Source of the DNA: Chryseobacterium mulctrae
GTDB lineage: Bacteria > Bacteroidota > Bacteroidia > Flavobacteriales > Weeksellaceae
Assembly: GCF_006175945.1 (NCBI RefSeq)
Contig: NZ_VAJL01000001.1
Span: 2,294,001 to 2,358,000, forward strand
Length of the DNA stretch: 64,000 nucleotides
Direction of reading: 5' to 3'
The position numbers and the translations under genes were made by a program. This document shows, in pieces, positions 23,948 through 33,845 of this stretch (the first letter of the stretch is position 1; every line of letters starts with the position of its first letter). Below the pieces are notes generated by a model that saw nothing but the letters and a program-made list of their open reading frames with translations, was not told the origin of the DNA and made no database searches.

Positions 23948-26900
23948 TTATTGTTTAATGATTTTCACAATTAGTTCAGAATTATTTATTCGAACTAAAT
24001 AAGCTCCCGTGGTTAAAGAAGAAACATTGGTTTGTTTGTTCTCAAATTTCCCTTCTCTTACAAGCTGTCCAGACATATTATAAATCTGATAATAATAATC
24101 TTTATCATCTTTTGCATCGATATGCAGAATGTCTCTTACAGGATTAGGATATAAAGCTAATTTATCAGTTTTTACTTTTTCTTCTATCACTTCTTTTGTG
24201 AAAGTAGTTCTGGCTTGTCCACCTATATTTGGTGTCACCGGAATACCTGGTAAAGGTCCTCTGGTTGTACCATTGTCTTCCTGTTTTACACATCTGCAAT
24301 TCATCGCTGCGTAAGGATCTACATCTGTATATTTCACAAGAATTCTGGAGAATCTGTCGAAATTCATATAAGTGCCTCTTCCTGTAAGGTTTTGCTGTAA
24401 ATTAGCATACCAGATTCCACCTGGAATACCAGCGACATTAGGATCAATTTCACTAGTTAAAGGAGCAGTATATATTACAGACCTTTTACCTCTGATATAT
24501 CCTTTTGGGTAATTACCGGTATTGTACTGACTATTATTAAATATAAAACCTACCGTTCTTCCATAGGGATTGGTTCCTGATGGAATATGGGAAATGACCG
24601 ATCCGTAATAACCTATTTCAGAATTACCAACAGGTTGACCTTCACTGCCTGAATAGGCAATATACTCTGGATTATTTTTTAAACTCCAAGGGGAAGATTT
24701 TGTAGGGCTTGTTCCAGTCTCAGGTATTCTCCATCCACTTGGACAAGGATCAAACACTGATTTTTTTTTGCCAATACCCCATCTTTCAGCATACAAAGCA
24801 TGATAATTGGTATCAAATAACCAGTCGGAACCAAGAATAAAGTTTATATCGGAACGTGTTGGATATTTTACATTTGGCATCATAAAATTTAGGGGATTTG
24901 CTACAGAATAGCCAAGTATTTTTTCTATTCTTACATCTATTTTATCAGTTGTATTGATGCTGCTTTTGTAAGTGTTATAGTTCACTACATTTCCAGAGCT
25001 ATAATTAGCTTCTGTCAAAGTGGAATATGTAACAATGCCATTATTGGTACTGCCGGTAAATACATTAAATTTAGTAAGAAGTGGTGCTATATTAGTGAAT
25101 GTTGGTAAAGGGTCTTTTCTACCCCATTGGTAATGTAATCCTTGCGAATTATTCAATTGAAGTATATCCGCAGCCGATTTAGAATAAGAAGTTGGTGTGG
25201 TATCAATAGCACCTAAATTTCTATCCATAATCGTTGTCTTCATGATGGTTCCATATTGAGTATAATTCATATAATTATCAGTTGTAACAGGAGTATCATT
25301 TACATGTGTAAAAGAATTAACTGCGGTGTTTGTGACCCAAATATGCCAACTCCAGTATACAGGATTATTAATTGAACCATTATGTAACGTAACTACAGCG
25401 TTTCCTGCCTTGTTAGCATTTATCTTTACATTTATATTGGCTTCTTTAGAAGATGTATTATCTATAGTTAATTGGGTTATTAAACCATTATTATCCGTCC
25501 AAAGCACATTTGCTTTTAAATCATTAAAACTTGCAGGGTTTAAAATTTGAGTATTCCCTAAATAATTACTTTGTGCAGAAAAGGCTTTACTTACTGGTAT
25601 TGAAATTACCTGGTCTGCAGTAGATTTTGTGATCATATAACTGTTAGGGTTATCTAATCCCACTTTATACGTTTCTGTTTCACTGAAGAATTTCGTTTCA
25701 AAATCATAGTTGTTTTTTACAAACAAAGGGTCTTTTATACATCTGCAGGCATGTGCATTATTAGTAGGATAATCATCTGCTGGTTTATAACTGTACAAAC
25801 CATAAACATTAGGATAGTTTGCGGCATCAGGTTGATAATTATTTACAATTTGATCTGCGGACGGAATTAATCTTAACGCACTAGCTATTGATGAAATATT
25901 TCCAAAAGTAGTCATTGTTGAAGTCCATAAATAAGTCTCAAGCTGATCTGTGAAAGCTGATTTCGTATGATATCTACCATCTCCACTTTTTCCTCTTCCG
26001 ATCCAACCGGTTCCCGGAAATATACCAATATTGTTACCACCTACATTAGTCATATCAAAGCCATATTGAGGATATACTTTTATGCCGGCAAGGTATGGTT
26101 TTAAGTTAGACAATCCTGGAGGAATATTTGACTGTACTCCATTTAAAGCTGAAAGAGGGCTGCTTACTTTAGGGCCAAAAGGTGTAAAATCCATCCTTAC
26201 ATTTTTTGTTGCTGATGCAACCAAAGCTGAAGGAAGCCTCCACCCGTTTGGACATGGGTCGTAAGAAGATTTATTTCTATAGGGTTGTGGAACTGTAATA
26301 TCTGTTGCTTGTATTCCGAGGGAATTATCTGACCATAAATTGGCTTTACTTAATTCATTGGTTTGTAATCCTGGAATTTGCCCAAACCAATTGTAATAAT
26401 ATGGAACACCAGAAATGGTACCATAAACAGATGGTATGGTTGTTCCATCATCAGTTACATAAATTAAACTTAATGGATTTTTTACTGATTGTCTAATGTT
26501 ATCTGTTATATTCGCAGTTGATTTATTTACAAATTTTGTGAAACTATTAAAATTCTTGTAATCATTAAAAGGGCTGTTTGCGAACTCTAGCCTTCCTTTT
26601 GCCTCGTCATAAACAATTTTTCCCAGACTCCCGGTTATTTGATAAAAACTGGCGTCATTATTTGTTAATGGAGGGAAAGGATCCTTTCTGCCCCATTGGT
26701 ACATAAGCCCGCCATTTCTGTTCCAGCCTTCACCAGTAAATGAATTGCCAATAGCCCCAAGATTTCTGTCCATCCAGCCCCATTCAGAATTTGGAATATT
26801 TTCTACCGTACCGTTGCTTAATTCTCGTTTCACATCGTCATAACTTTTATATGTGGAACCATTTGTTGGATCATCGGTTACCCAAATATGCCATGACCAA

Positions 26901-28519
26901 TATACCTCACCATTTATTTTATAAGCTATAACGGCGTTTCCTTTTTTTATTTTATCTACAGATACTTTTATTTCTGCATTTTCACCGACTCCTACAATAT
27001 CCAGGATATAATTTTCTTTAGACTTTATCAGTCCCATATTGTCTTCCCACAATACATCGGCAGTTATTGCTCCTGAAGGGATAGGAGTTCCTTTCATGTA
27101 GTTTCCGTTTCTCCACATTTCATAGGCTTTTTTTACAGGTATATATAGCCCGTCTGCATTATTCCCATTTTTGTCTTTACCTGTGAAAACATAACTGTTT
27201 GGTGCTTTCGTCCAGTCAACGATATCTGGCTGAGCCCCTGGATTAATTGTTATACAAGCTGCAGTATCAGGATTGACTGTATTACCAAAAATACCGACAT
27301 AATTAATAAATTTATTAATTTCTGTTTCTATCTCAGCTAAAGGTCTGGAAGTCCCATTCCAGCCAGGAGTAACTTGTCTATTTCTTATAGCTCCAACTCC
27401 ATATATGGATGCTTTTGAAGTATTGTTCAGGAAGAAGTTTTCAGATCCGGGGCCTCTGTCCTTATTGTATAAAGGGGGATAGCCATAATCATTAACCGTA
27501 TTATAATTACTCATTGCATTAATAGTAACATAACTTCCATTGGCTTTATATATTCTCAATCCGGTTACTTTACTAATAACGATTACTACAGGTTCTTGAT
27601 CTGTGATTACATCAGTCAATTTCTCATTGATATAATTGTAAAGATTATAATATCTATTGACTAAAGCATTTGGGTTTTTAAAGTCCAAATATCCTCTGCC
27701 TGCTTGTTCACCTCCTTCTTCCGGAGGTAAAGCCCAGTTACTGAAATTAATAAAGAAACCAGCAGCGGAAAATTTACCCGCAAACATGTAAACCGGATCA
27801 TGGTAAGAGTATTCCCAAGGACTTGTATCACTTCCCTGATAAATATATTTTTGAGAACTTGCTATAGATGCAAGATTATTGGGATTTTCAATATTAATAA
27901 CCGGTGCGTCGGGATTTGAATTATCTAATGTTCCGTTTGCATTGATTGATAAAGAAATATTATCTAGTTTTTTGCCTAATTGCAAAGATGTTACTCTGTC
28001 TTTTACGCTTCCTACAGTTCCGTCTGGATTTAGTACAACTGTTCCAATGGTTTTTGGAGTAAACAAATAAGTATATTCACTTTCATCCAATTGACATTTC
28101 CCTGATGTATAATCCGATTGCTTATAATGAGATACCGTTTTTTGCCAAAGAATCGATTGCCAGTTTGAAAGATTTGAATTAGAACTTAATTCAATTTTAA
28201 CATTTTGTATAGCAACACTAGAAGGAGGTAATTCAAAAGAAGCTGTTAAATTTTGGTTAAATTCATTAGCAGCAATAAATGTTTTGTGCCATACAGGAAT
28301 CCAACTTCCCAATGCGTCTTTGTACTTAATTGTAACGACTACATGGTCTGAGGTTACGGGCTTTTTAAAATTGCCTTTAATCACAACAGCACCTTTTTGG
28401 TTAACTGTTTGGGTAATTTCAATATTCGGGTCTAAATCCACTATATTTTGAGAATAAATAGGGATATACATAAGACCTAAACATAAAAACAGAATTTTTA
28501 GAAAAGATTTTTTTTCCAT
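23948..28519 (-). CDS. Giant T9SS-secreted protein with two FISUMP-like modules
   Basis: A 1523-residue secreted protein: signal peptide (residues 1-24) and a C-terminal type A T9SS sorting domain (about residues 1448-1523: LYPNPVRDILHI, then YQIYNMSGQLV and LTTGAYLVRI). Two long repeats occur. Each has a WSWHIWVTDD/N strand, a MDRNLGAI motif, a YQWGRKDP motif and DPCPNGWRLP or DPCPSGWRIP (near residues 580-765 and 1080-1265), and each ends in a Cys-x-Cys-Ile/Val-Lys site. These are hallmarks of the Fibrobacter succinogenes major paralogous domain. The N-terminal 550 residues are unassigned. It is probably a surface or secreted adhesin-like protein; no enzyme motif is seen. Confidence 0.78.
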   Translation of the reverse strand: MEKKSFLKILFLCLGLMYIPIYSQNIVDLDPNIEITQTVNQKGAVVIKGNFKKPVTSDHVVVTIKYKDALGSWIPVWHKTFIAANEFNQNLTASFELPPSSVAIQNVKIELSSNSNLSNWQSILWQKTVSHYKQSDYTSGKCQLDESEYTYLFTPKTIGTVVLNPDGTVGSVKDRVTSLQLGKKLDNISLSINANGTLDNSNPDAPVINIENPNNLASIASSQKYIYQGSDTSPWEYSYHDPVYMFAGKFSAAGFFINFSNWALPPEEGGEQAGRGYLDFKNPNALVNRYYNLYNYINEKLTDVITDQEPVVIVISKVTGLRIYKANGSYVTINAMSNYNTVNDYGYPPLYNKDRGPGSENFFLNNTSKASIYGVGAIRNRQVTPGWNGTSRPLAEIETEINKFINYVGIFGNTVNPDTAACITINPGAQPDIVDWTKAPNSYVFTGKDKNGNNADGLYIPVKKAYEMWRNGNYMKGTPIPSGAITADVLWEDNMGLIKSKENYILDIVGVGENAEIKVSVDKIKKGNAVIAYKINGEVYWSWHIWVTDDPTNGSTYKSYDDVKRELSNGTVENIPNSEWGWMDRNLGAIGNSFTGEGWNRNGGLMYQWGRKDPFPPLTNNDASFYQITGSLGKIVYDEAKGRLEFANSPFNDYKNFNSFTKFVNKSTANITDNIRQSVKNPLSLIYVTDDGTTIPSVYGTISGVPYYYNWFGQIPGLQTNELSKANLWSDNSLGIQATDITVPQPYRNKSSYDPCPNGWRLPSALVASATKNVRMDFTPFGPKVSSPLSALNGVQSNIPPGLSNLKPYLAGIKVYPQYGFDMTNVGGNNIGIFPGTGWIGRGKSGDGRYHTKSAFTDQLETYLWTSTMTTFGNISSIASALRLIPSADQIVNNYQPDAANYPNVYGLYSYKPADDYPTNNAHACRCIKDPLFVKNNYDFETKFFSETETYKVGLDNPNSYMITKSTADQVISIPVSKAFSAQSNYLGNTQILNPASFNDLKANVLWTDNNGLITQLTIDNTSSKEANINVKINANKAGNAVVTLHNGSINNPVYWSWHIWVTNTAVNSFTHVNDTPVTTDNYMNYTQYGTIMKTTIMDRNLGAIDTTPTSYSKSAADILQLNNSQGLHYQWGRKDPLPTFTNIAPLLTKFNVFTGSTNNGIVTYSTLTEANYSSGNVVNYNTYKSSINTTDKIDVRIEKILGYSVANPLNFMMPNVKYPTRSDINFILGSDWLFDTNYHALYAERWGIGKKKSVFDPCPSGWRIPETGTSPTKSSPWSLKNNPEYIAYSGSEGQPVGNSEIGYYGSVISHIPSGTNPYGRTVGFIFNNSQYNTGNYPKGYIRGKRSVIYTAPLTSEIDPNVAGIPGGIWYANLQQNLTGRGTYMNFDRFSRILVKYTDVDPYAAMNCRCVKQEDNGTTRGPLPGIPVTPNIGGQARTTFTKEVIEEKVKTDKLALYPNPVRDILHIDAKDDKDYYYQIYNMSGQLVREGKFENKQTNVSSLTTGAYLVRINNSELIVKIIKQ

Positions 28520-28654
28520 TTCGTTAATGTGTTTTAGAGTTAATTATTTTTGTATGTTTTTAATAGTCTTGACAATTATATCATGCTTATTACTAAAAAT
28601 AATTTTATACAAATATTAGTTTTTTAGAATAACTTTACAATAAGTAAAAAAAAT

Positions 28655-28966
28655 ATGACTACCAAACACACAAATGATAATTTACAAATTTGCCCTTTAC
28701 AAAGGCTTTTAAAATTGTTTTCTGGAAAATTGAAACCTGAAATTTTTCTTCTTGCCACAAAATCCTCTCTGAGATTTAATACCTTACTTCGTGAAATAAG
28801 AGGTGCAAATAAGCAATCATTGGCAATTGCATTAAAAGATTTGACAGAAGCAGATATTCTGGAAAGAGTTGTAATTAAGAATAAACCATTACATATAGAG
28901 TATCATCTTACTGAAAAAGGCAAATCAATGATCCCGCTTTTTGAGAAAATGGAAGAGCTCTTATAG
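28655..28966 (+). CDS. HxlR-family winged-helix regulator
   Basis: A 103-residue MarR/HxlR-type regulator. CPLQRLLKLFSGKLKPEIFLLA replaces the family's usual C-P-(V/I)-x3-L-x-x-I-x-G-K-W start, and LREIRGANKQSLAIALKDLTEADIL is the HTH and wing entry. The conserved N-terminal Cys (residue 13) can act as a redox switch in relatives such as HypR. It is divergent from the giant secreted protein, with about 135 bases between starts, and might control it. The target is inferred only from adjacency. Confidence 0.8.
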   Translation: MTTKHTNDNLQICPLQRLLKLFSGKLKPEIFLLATKSSLRFNTLLREIRGANKQSLAIALKDLTEADILERVVIKNKPLHIEYHLTEKGKSMIPLFEKMEELL

Positions 28967-29015
28967 AAGGGATATATTGATCAAAGAATATTTAAAATAA
29001 ATATTCATATTAAAC

Positions 29016-29050
29016 AAAAATACGCTTCAATTTGAAGCGTATTTTTTATT
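29016..29050. terminator. Bidirectional terminator
   Basis: ATACGCTTCAA and TTGAAGCGTAT form a perfect hairpin with A/T tracts on both sides, between convergent genes. It overlaps the last codon of the cupin gene. Confidence 0.75.
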
Positions 29051-29930
29051 TTTTAGGTAACCCTTTTTTTAATGCGTAATTGGCTCTTTCTACGGCCTTT
29101 TTTTCTTTCCAATCCATATATTTCTTTTTGAATTGACCTTTCATGATATTGTCAAAATTTCTCTGAACGGTAAGATTCCACAGAGAATTGGCTTTTACAG
29201 CCCAGGATTTATCCCATGCACGAAGTGAAAGAGAGAAGCTGCCATCCAGATATTTCATCCAATGCCACCATCCGGTTGGCATAAATAAAGTATCACCATG
29301 TTCAAGAAAACATTCAATTCCTTCCACACCGTCTAAAGCCGGAAATTTTTCAAAATCAGGATTTGAAATATCAAAATCTTCCAAAGCATAGGTTGCGTAA
29401 GGCAATTTGTAAAGCCTTTCTTTCCATTTATACTCAAAAAGTAATACATGTTTTCTTCCGTTAAAATGAGTATGGAAAATATGAGCTAGATCGATATCGT
29501 AATGTAAAAATGTTACAGAACCTTTTCCACCGAAAAACATGGAAGGATATTTATCTAAAAACCCACCCATCAATTCTGAAGGAGAAATGTAGTCTTCAAG
29601 AAGTTTGTTGGCACGTTTGATAGGATCAAAAAAGAAAATTCTTAAATCGGTAGGTTCTCTTTGTATTAAATCGATATAATCTGCAAATTTCATCTCCGTT
29701 GTGGGAGTGTTGATGGGCGCGGCAGGATCTGCTTTTGCACTGTCATATAGGGGAACTGTAACGTCTCCTACCACTTCCTTCACATAATCCATCGTCCATT
29801 TTTGATAGGCTGGCCATTTTCTGGCCATATTTTTTATCACAACTGGTTTTCTTGGTATCAGATATTTCTCACGAAACTCTTCTTGAGTAATATCGTCAAC
29901 AATATCTATAGGCTTTAGAATAACCCCCAT
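29046..29930 (-). CDS. Cupin_8/JmjC-like dioxygenase-type protein
   Basis: A 294-residue Cupin_8 protein. The iron-binding facial triad looks intact: HYDIDLAH (His-x-Asp near residues 142-144) and a distal His in the GDTLFMPTGWWHWM strand (about residues 213-226). A long N-terminal part with REKYLIPRKPVVIKNMARKWPA matches the 'F-x3-Y-x6-PV(V/I)I-x-G-x3-WPA' opening of such proteins. Members are Fe(II)/2-oxoglutarate hydroxylases of proteins or tRNA. It is a single-gene unit, and the substrate is unknown. Confidence 0.82.
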   Translation of the reverse strand: MGVILKPIDIVDDITQEEFREKYLIPRKPVVIKNMARKWPAYQKWTMDYVKEVVGDVTVPLYDSAKADPAAPINTPTTEMKFADYIDLIQREPTDLRIFFFDPIKRANKLLEDYISPSELMGGFLDKYPSMFFGGKGSVTFLHYDIDLAHIFHTHFNGRKHVLLFEYKWKERLYKLPYATYALEDFDISNPDFEKFPALDGVEGIECFLEHGDTLFMPTGWWHWMKYLDGSFSLSLRAWDKSWAVKANSLWNLTVQRNFDNIMKGQFKKKYMDWKEKKAVERANYALKKGLPKK

Positions 29931-30209
29931 TTTTTTTAATTTTATGTTACAAAATTATTAAATATTTACTTACATAATATAAATTAAGATATTTTTAATC
30001 TATGACCTTAATCACATTTTAATTGAGTCGAAATTAGATTTGTTTTTACTTTAAATTGGACTTAAAAAGGGAATCTTTATTTTTTTAATTCACCACATTT
30101 TAACAGTTGTTCACTTACGTGTGATTGCTTTTGTAGCTTTTATTGTTTTAACAAGTTCATAAAGTTAAAGTTTTATAAATTATAAACAGAGTCGAATTAT
30201 TATTTAAAA

Positions 30210-30233
30210 TTATAACTATGTTTGTAGTTATAA
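30210..30233. promoter_or_regulatory. Inverted repeat centred on a -7 promoter element
   Basis: TTATAACTA and TAGTTATAA are perfect 9-bp arms with a 6-base centre. The centre and left arm contain TATGTTTG (30217-30224), a -7 element. It is probably a repressor operator for the gene at 30410, giving a 5' UTR of about 170 bases. The rest of 29931-30409 is A/T-rich and non-coding. A 14-base segment at 30278-30291 recurs before the gene at 33846. Confidence 0.5.
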
Positions 30234-30409
30234 AATTCTTATTTAACTATCGGCTAAAATTTATATCTCTATGAAAGTGTAACAAAAAACAGTAAGAACT
30301 AACTAATTACTCAAATAATAAATTATGAAATCGCTGTGATTGATAAAATAATCATCATGAATCTAGGTTTTGCGATTCTATATAAAAGTTAAAAAATAAA
30401 TTAATACAT

Positions 30410-33154
30410 ATGAAAAGAAAAATTTACCTTTTCCTGATGGTGTTTTTCTCCGTGATTACGTTCGCCCAAAAAACAGTTTCCGGAAAAATTACTGACGAAG
30501 ATGGTGTTGCGATTCCAAGCGCAAGTGTAACGATTGAAGAACCTGGAAAAGACGCAATTCTTGCCTATGGAATTACCAATTCTAAAGGAGAATACAAAGT
30601 TTCTTTTACCTCTTCAGAATCAAATGTAGATTTAAAAGTAAAAGCTTTTAACCAAAAACCGATTACAAAACAAATCAGCAACAGTGATCAGACACTTACC
30701 TTCAAATTACAGTCTGAAGCTACAGAGATCAAAGAAGTACAGCTTAAAACAAAAATGATTACTGCAAGAGGTGATACCATTGCCTATGATTTGAAAGCTT
30801 TCGACAACAAAAGCGACCGTACCTTGGCAGATATTATGAAAAAAATTCCTGGTATTGAAGTGAAAACTGACGGTACAATTCTTTATCAAGGGAATGCGAT
30901 CAATAAATTTTATGTTGAAGGTAAAGATTTAATGGAAGGAGGCTATGGAACAATTACCAACTCATTACCAAAAGATGCAGTCGCAAAGCTTGAAGTTTTA
31001 GAAAATCACCAGCCTGTAAAAATGTTACAGGGAAAAATTCCTTCTGATGCTGCGGCAATTAATATTAAACTGAAGAAATCAGTTACAATGACGGGTAGAG
31101 GAGAAGTAGGTTCTGGTTTTGGAGACCCATGGCTTTGGAATGTAAAATTAACACCAATGTTTTTCAGTAAAAAGCAGCAATGGGTGATGAATTACAAGAC
31201 CAATAATATGGGAGAGCAGGTGGAAAATGAAGGAAATATTTTAGCTTTTGGAAGTTCTTGGGAAGGAAGAAGAGGAAATGCTTCACAAAATACGTGGCTG
31301 AATGTAGAAACGGCAAATACACCTAATCTTCCTGTTAAAAGATATTTATTTAATAATGTACATTATCTTTCTGCAAATTATTTGACAAATATTGACAGCA
31401 AAAAGGAATGGGAATTTAAAGCAAACGCAAACTATACAAATAATACTGTAGAAAGAGAAGATAATGTAGAAACTATTTATTCAAATGGTTTAAATATAGT
31501 TACAACTTCTACCAGAAATAATTTTTATACAGATAAGTTGAAAGGAGAATTGATTTTCACTAAAAATGCAAAGAAAGGTTTTTTTAAAAATACAACAACT
31601 TTCTCTCAATTTTGGAATGCCGACAGAGCATTGGCGTATAGAAACAATGGAGTAGGAAATCAATCTACAGAGTCTCCGACATCATCATTTCAAAATTCAT
31701 TAAGTACCATTATTCCTTGGAAAGAAAAGATGGTAAACCTTAAGTCTTATATCAATTATCAAGATGACAGACAAACATTAGAAGTTTCTCCTGCAAGTTA
31801 TATGCAGTTTCCTTATCTACAGCCAAAAGCAAAACCAGAAGATCCAGATGTATACGGAATTATAAATTTTGTACCTGGAACAAATGCTATTCAAAATTTT
31901 AGACTAAAAACTTTGGATACGTCACATTCTGCGAATATAAGCTTTACAACGAAAGGATGGACTTTTACACCGCAAATTGGGATCGACTTTTCAACGGACA
32001 AATTAAATACAAACTTTGACGGATTGACTATACCTACAGGTTCCGGTAATGTTCAGCCTGATTTTTCAAGTTCAATTTATGAAAATAATTTAACTTTCAC
32101 AGAAACAGTTCCTTCTGCATCTGTCGGAATAAATTATAAATCAGATGCATGGAGTATATTTGCAAATGTTCCTGTCAATTTAAACAATATCAATGCTAAA
32201 GATGATCTGAGAGGAGTTTCAAAGTCATTAAACAAAACAACTTTTACTCCTAGTGCATTTATACAATATTCATTTGCTTCATTCTTTAAAGCAAGTGTAA
32301 GTGGAAATATCAGTAATAATTTCGGAGATATTCAAACTGCTTATGCAGGATATATGTTGTTGAGTCCTTCTGGTTTCAATGTGATGGATCCTAATAATCC
32401 TATACCGGAAATTGATACAAAATCTGTAGGTTCAAGATTAGAATATAGAAATCCATTAAATAATTTGTTTTTTAATGTAAATTATAGAATTAGCGATACA
32501 AAGCGAAACTTGCTTTCATCACCTATCTTAGACCCAAACACGGGGTTTACATTGATACAGTATAGAAATCAAGACAACACTTCAACCAGTAATAGTATTA
32601 GTGGAGAAATCGGAAAATACTTTCCGAACTTTAAATCCAATTTATCATTAAACTATAGAAATTCGAGAACTGTTTCTGATGCTTTTTTTAACAACACTCA
32701 GTATGAGGGCTTAAACAATACACAGTCTTATGGTCTTAAATTTAACAATACTTACTTTAGTTGGATGAGCATAGATTATAACGTGAGTATTTCGAGAAGT
32801 ACACAAGAGAACAGAGGACTTCCTCAAGGAGGAAAACTTGCTCCGAATAAAGGATTCAATCATAATCTTGCAGCCTTTATTTATCCTTTGGAAAATCATA
32901 GTTTAGGTTTCAATTGGGATCAAGTAAACTCAACTGATGGAACAAGAAAGTTTGACAATGCATTTTTTGACCTTTCTTACCAGTTTGCATGGTCTGCTAA
33001 GAAAATTGATTTTGAGCTAAAATGGATGAACATTGCTAACCGAAAAGTGTTTGAAACTTACGATATTTTAGCATCACAAAATGCAGTGAGATATACAAGG
33101 ATTCAACTTCGACCAAGTCAGGTAATGTTTACAGTAAAATTCAACTTTAAATAA
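30410..33154 (+). CDS. Outer-membrane beta-barrel protein with carboxypeptidase-regulatory-like N-domain
   Basis: A 914-residue secreted protein: signal peptide (residues 1-19, ending TFA), then a CarboxypepD_reg-like beta domain (about residues 20-95: GKITDEDGVAIPSASVTIEEPG), a short plug-like domain (IPGIEVKTDGTILYQGNAINKFYVEG, about residues 147-172), and a long beta-barrel made of alternating aromatic/polar strands to the C-terminal FNFK. It resembles SusC/TonB-receptor relatives of the 'outer membrane beta-barrel family' but lacks a clear TonB box. A GLPGLI protein gene follows at 33846, a usual partner of this family. Transport substrate unknown; peptides or metals are possibilities. 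Confidence 0.82.
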   Translation: MKRKIYLFLMVFFSVITFAQKTVSGKITDEDGVAIPSASVTIEEPGKDAILAYGITNSKGEYKVSFTSSESNVDLKVKAFNQKPITKQISNSDQTLTFKLQSEATEIKEVQLKTKMITARGDTIAYDLKAFDNKSDRTLADIMKKIPGIEVKTDGTILYQGNAINKFYVEGKDLMEGGYGTITNSLPKDAVAKLEVLENHQPVKMLQGKIPSDAAAINIKLKKSVTMTGRGEVGSGFGDPWLWNVKLTPMFFSKKQQWVMNYKTNNMGEQVENEGNILAFGSSWEGRRGNASQNTWLNVETANTPNLPVKRYLFNNVHYLSANYLTNIDSKKEWEFKANANYTNNTVEREDNVETIYSNGLNIVTTSTRNNFYTDKLKGELIFTKNAKKGFFKNTTTFSQFWNADRALAYRNNGVGNQSTESPTSSFQNSLSTIIPWKEKMVNLKSYINYQDDRQTLEVSPASYMQFPYLQPKAKPEDPDVYGIINFVPGTNAIQNFRLKTLDTSHSANISFTTKGWTFTPQIGIDFSTDKLNTNFDGLTIPTGSGNVQPDFSSSIYENNLTFTETVPSASVGINYKSDAWSIFANVPVNLNNINAKDDLRGVSKSLNKTTFTPSAFIQYSFASFFKASVSGNISNNFGDIQTAYAGYMLLSPSGFNVMDPNNPIPEIDTKSVGSRLEYRNPLNNLFFNVNYRISDTKRNLLSSPILDPNTGFTLIQYRNQDNTSTSNSISGEIGKYFPNFKSNLSLNYRNSRTVSDAFFNNTQYEGLNNTQSYGLKFNNTYFSWMSIDYNVSISRSTQENRGLPQGGKLAPNKGFNHNLAAFIYPLENHSLGFNWDQVNSTDGTRKFDNAFFDLSYQFAWSAKKIDFELKWMNIANRKVFETYDILASQNAVRYTRIQLRPSQVMFTVKFNFK

Positions 33155-33157
33155 AAA

Positions 33158-33196
33158 CAAAAAACCAATCTCACCGAGATTGGTTTTTTGTTTTAA
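33158..33196. terminator. Bidirectional terminator
   Basis: AACCAATCTC and GAGATTGGTT form a hairpin with flanking A and T runs, between convergent genes. Confidence 0.75.
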
Positions 33197-33215
33197 AATC
33201 CTTCGAAGATTTACT

Positions 33216-33713
33216 TTAAAAATTAGGGTTATCTGCAGTCGGACCATAACTGCCGGGTAGTTCAATATCATTCAATCTGTAATAGACTCCCAATTGCGCT
33301 CTATGATGCGAAATTTGGTTTAAACTGTGACGAATCGCTTCATATTTTGTCCAAGAAGACAATTCTTGGCCATCGTTTTTCAAAGCCCATCTTGGTTCTA
33401 GATCATCTTCAGAAGCCTTATCCAGAGCTTGCATACTTGCTTTATGGTTTTCTTCTAAAATTTTTAAAAGCTCATCTTTTGTGGTAAGAAGTTTCGGTTC
33501 CATTCCGCTTTTGGCAAAATCAAGTTCTGAGGAATTTAGCATAAATCCTGGCCAACCAAAAACCTCCGTAATATGGGTGGCAAGGTGCATCATCTTCATA
33601 CTTTTTGGATGTGGCTTGTAATCATTTTTATCATCAGGAAAGATTTCTAAAAATCGTTTTGTAGTTTGATATTCGGTATCAAGCTCGGTTTCTAATTGTT
33701 TCAAAGTATCCAT
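33216..33713 (-). CDS. DinB-family protein
   Basis: A 165-residue four-helix-bundle protein of the DinB/YfiT superfamily. Three metal-binding His positions are suggested: MHLATHITEVFGWP (about residue 48), and the late IRHSLNQISHHRAQLGVYYRL (about residues 126-146), which carries the H-x3-H-R-x-Q-L motif. DinB proteins include thiol-dependent transferases such as bacillithiol S-transferases, but most are unassigned. It is a single gene opposed to the beta-barrel gene. Confidence 0.85.
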   Translation of the reverse strand: MDTLKQLETELDTEYQTTKRFLEIFPDDKNDYKPHPKSMKMMHLATHITEVFGWPGFMLNSSELDFAKSGMEPKLLTTKDELLKILEENHKASMQALDKASEDDLEPRWALKNDGQELSSWTKYEAIRHSLNQISHHRAQLGVYYRLNDIELPGSYGPTADNPNF

Positions 33714-33845
33714 ATTTATTTTTGTTTAGGTAAGCTTAAATTTAAAACTTTTAAAAGAACCAAAATTTATTTTTTAAATAAAAGATTAAAAAAATCTGTA
33801 ACAAAAAACAACTAATGCAAACTAATTGAGTAAACCTTTTATATA

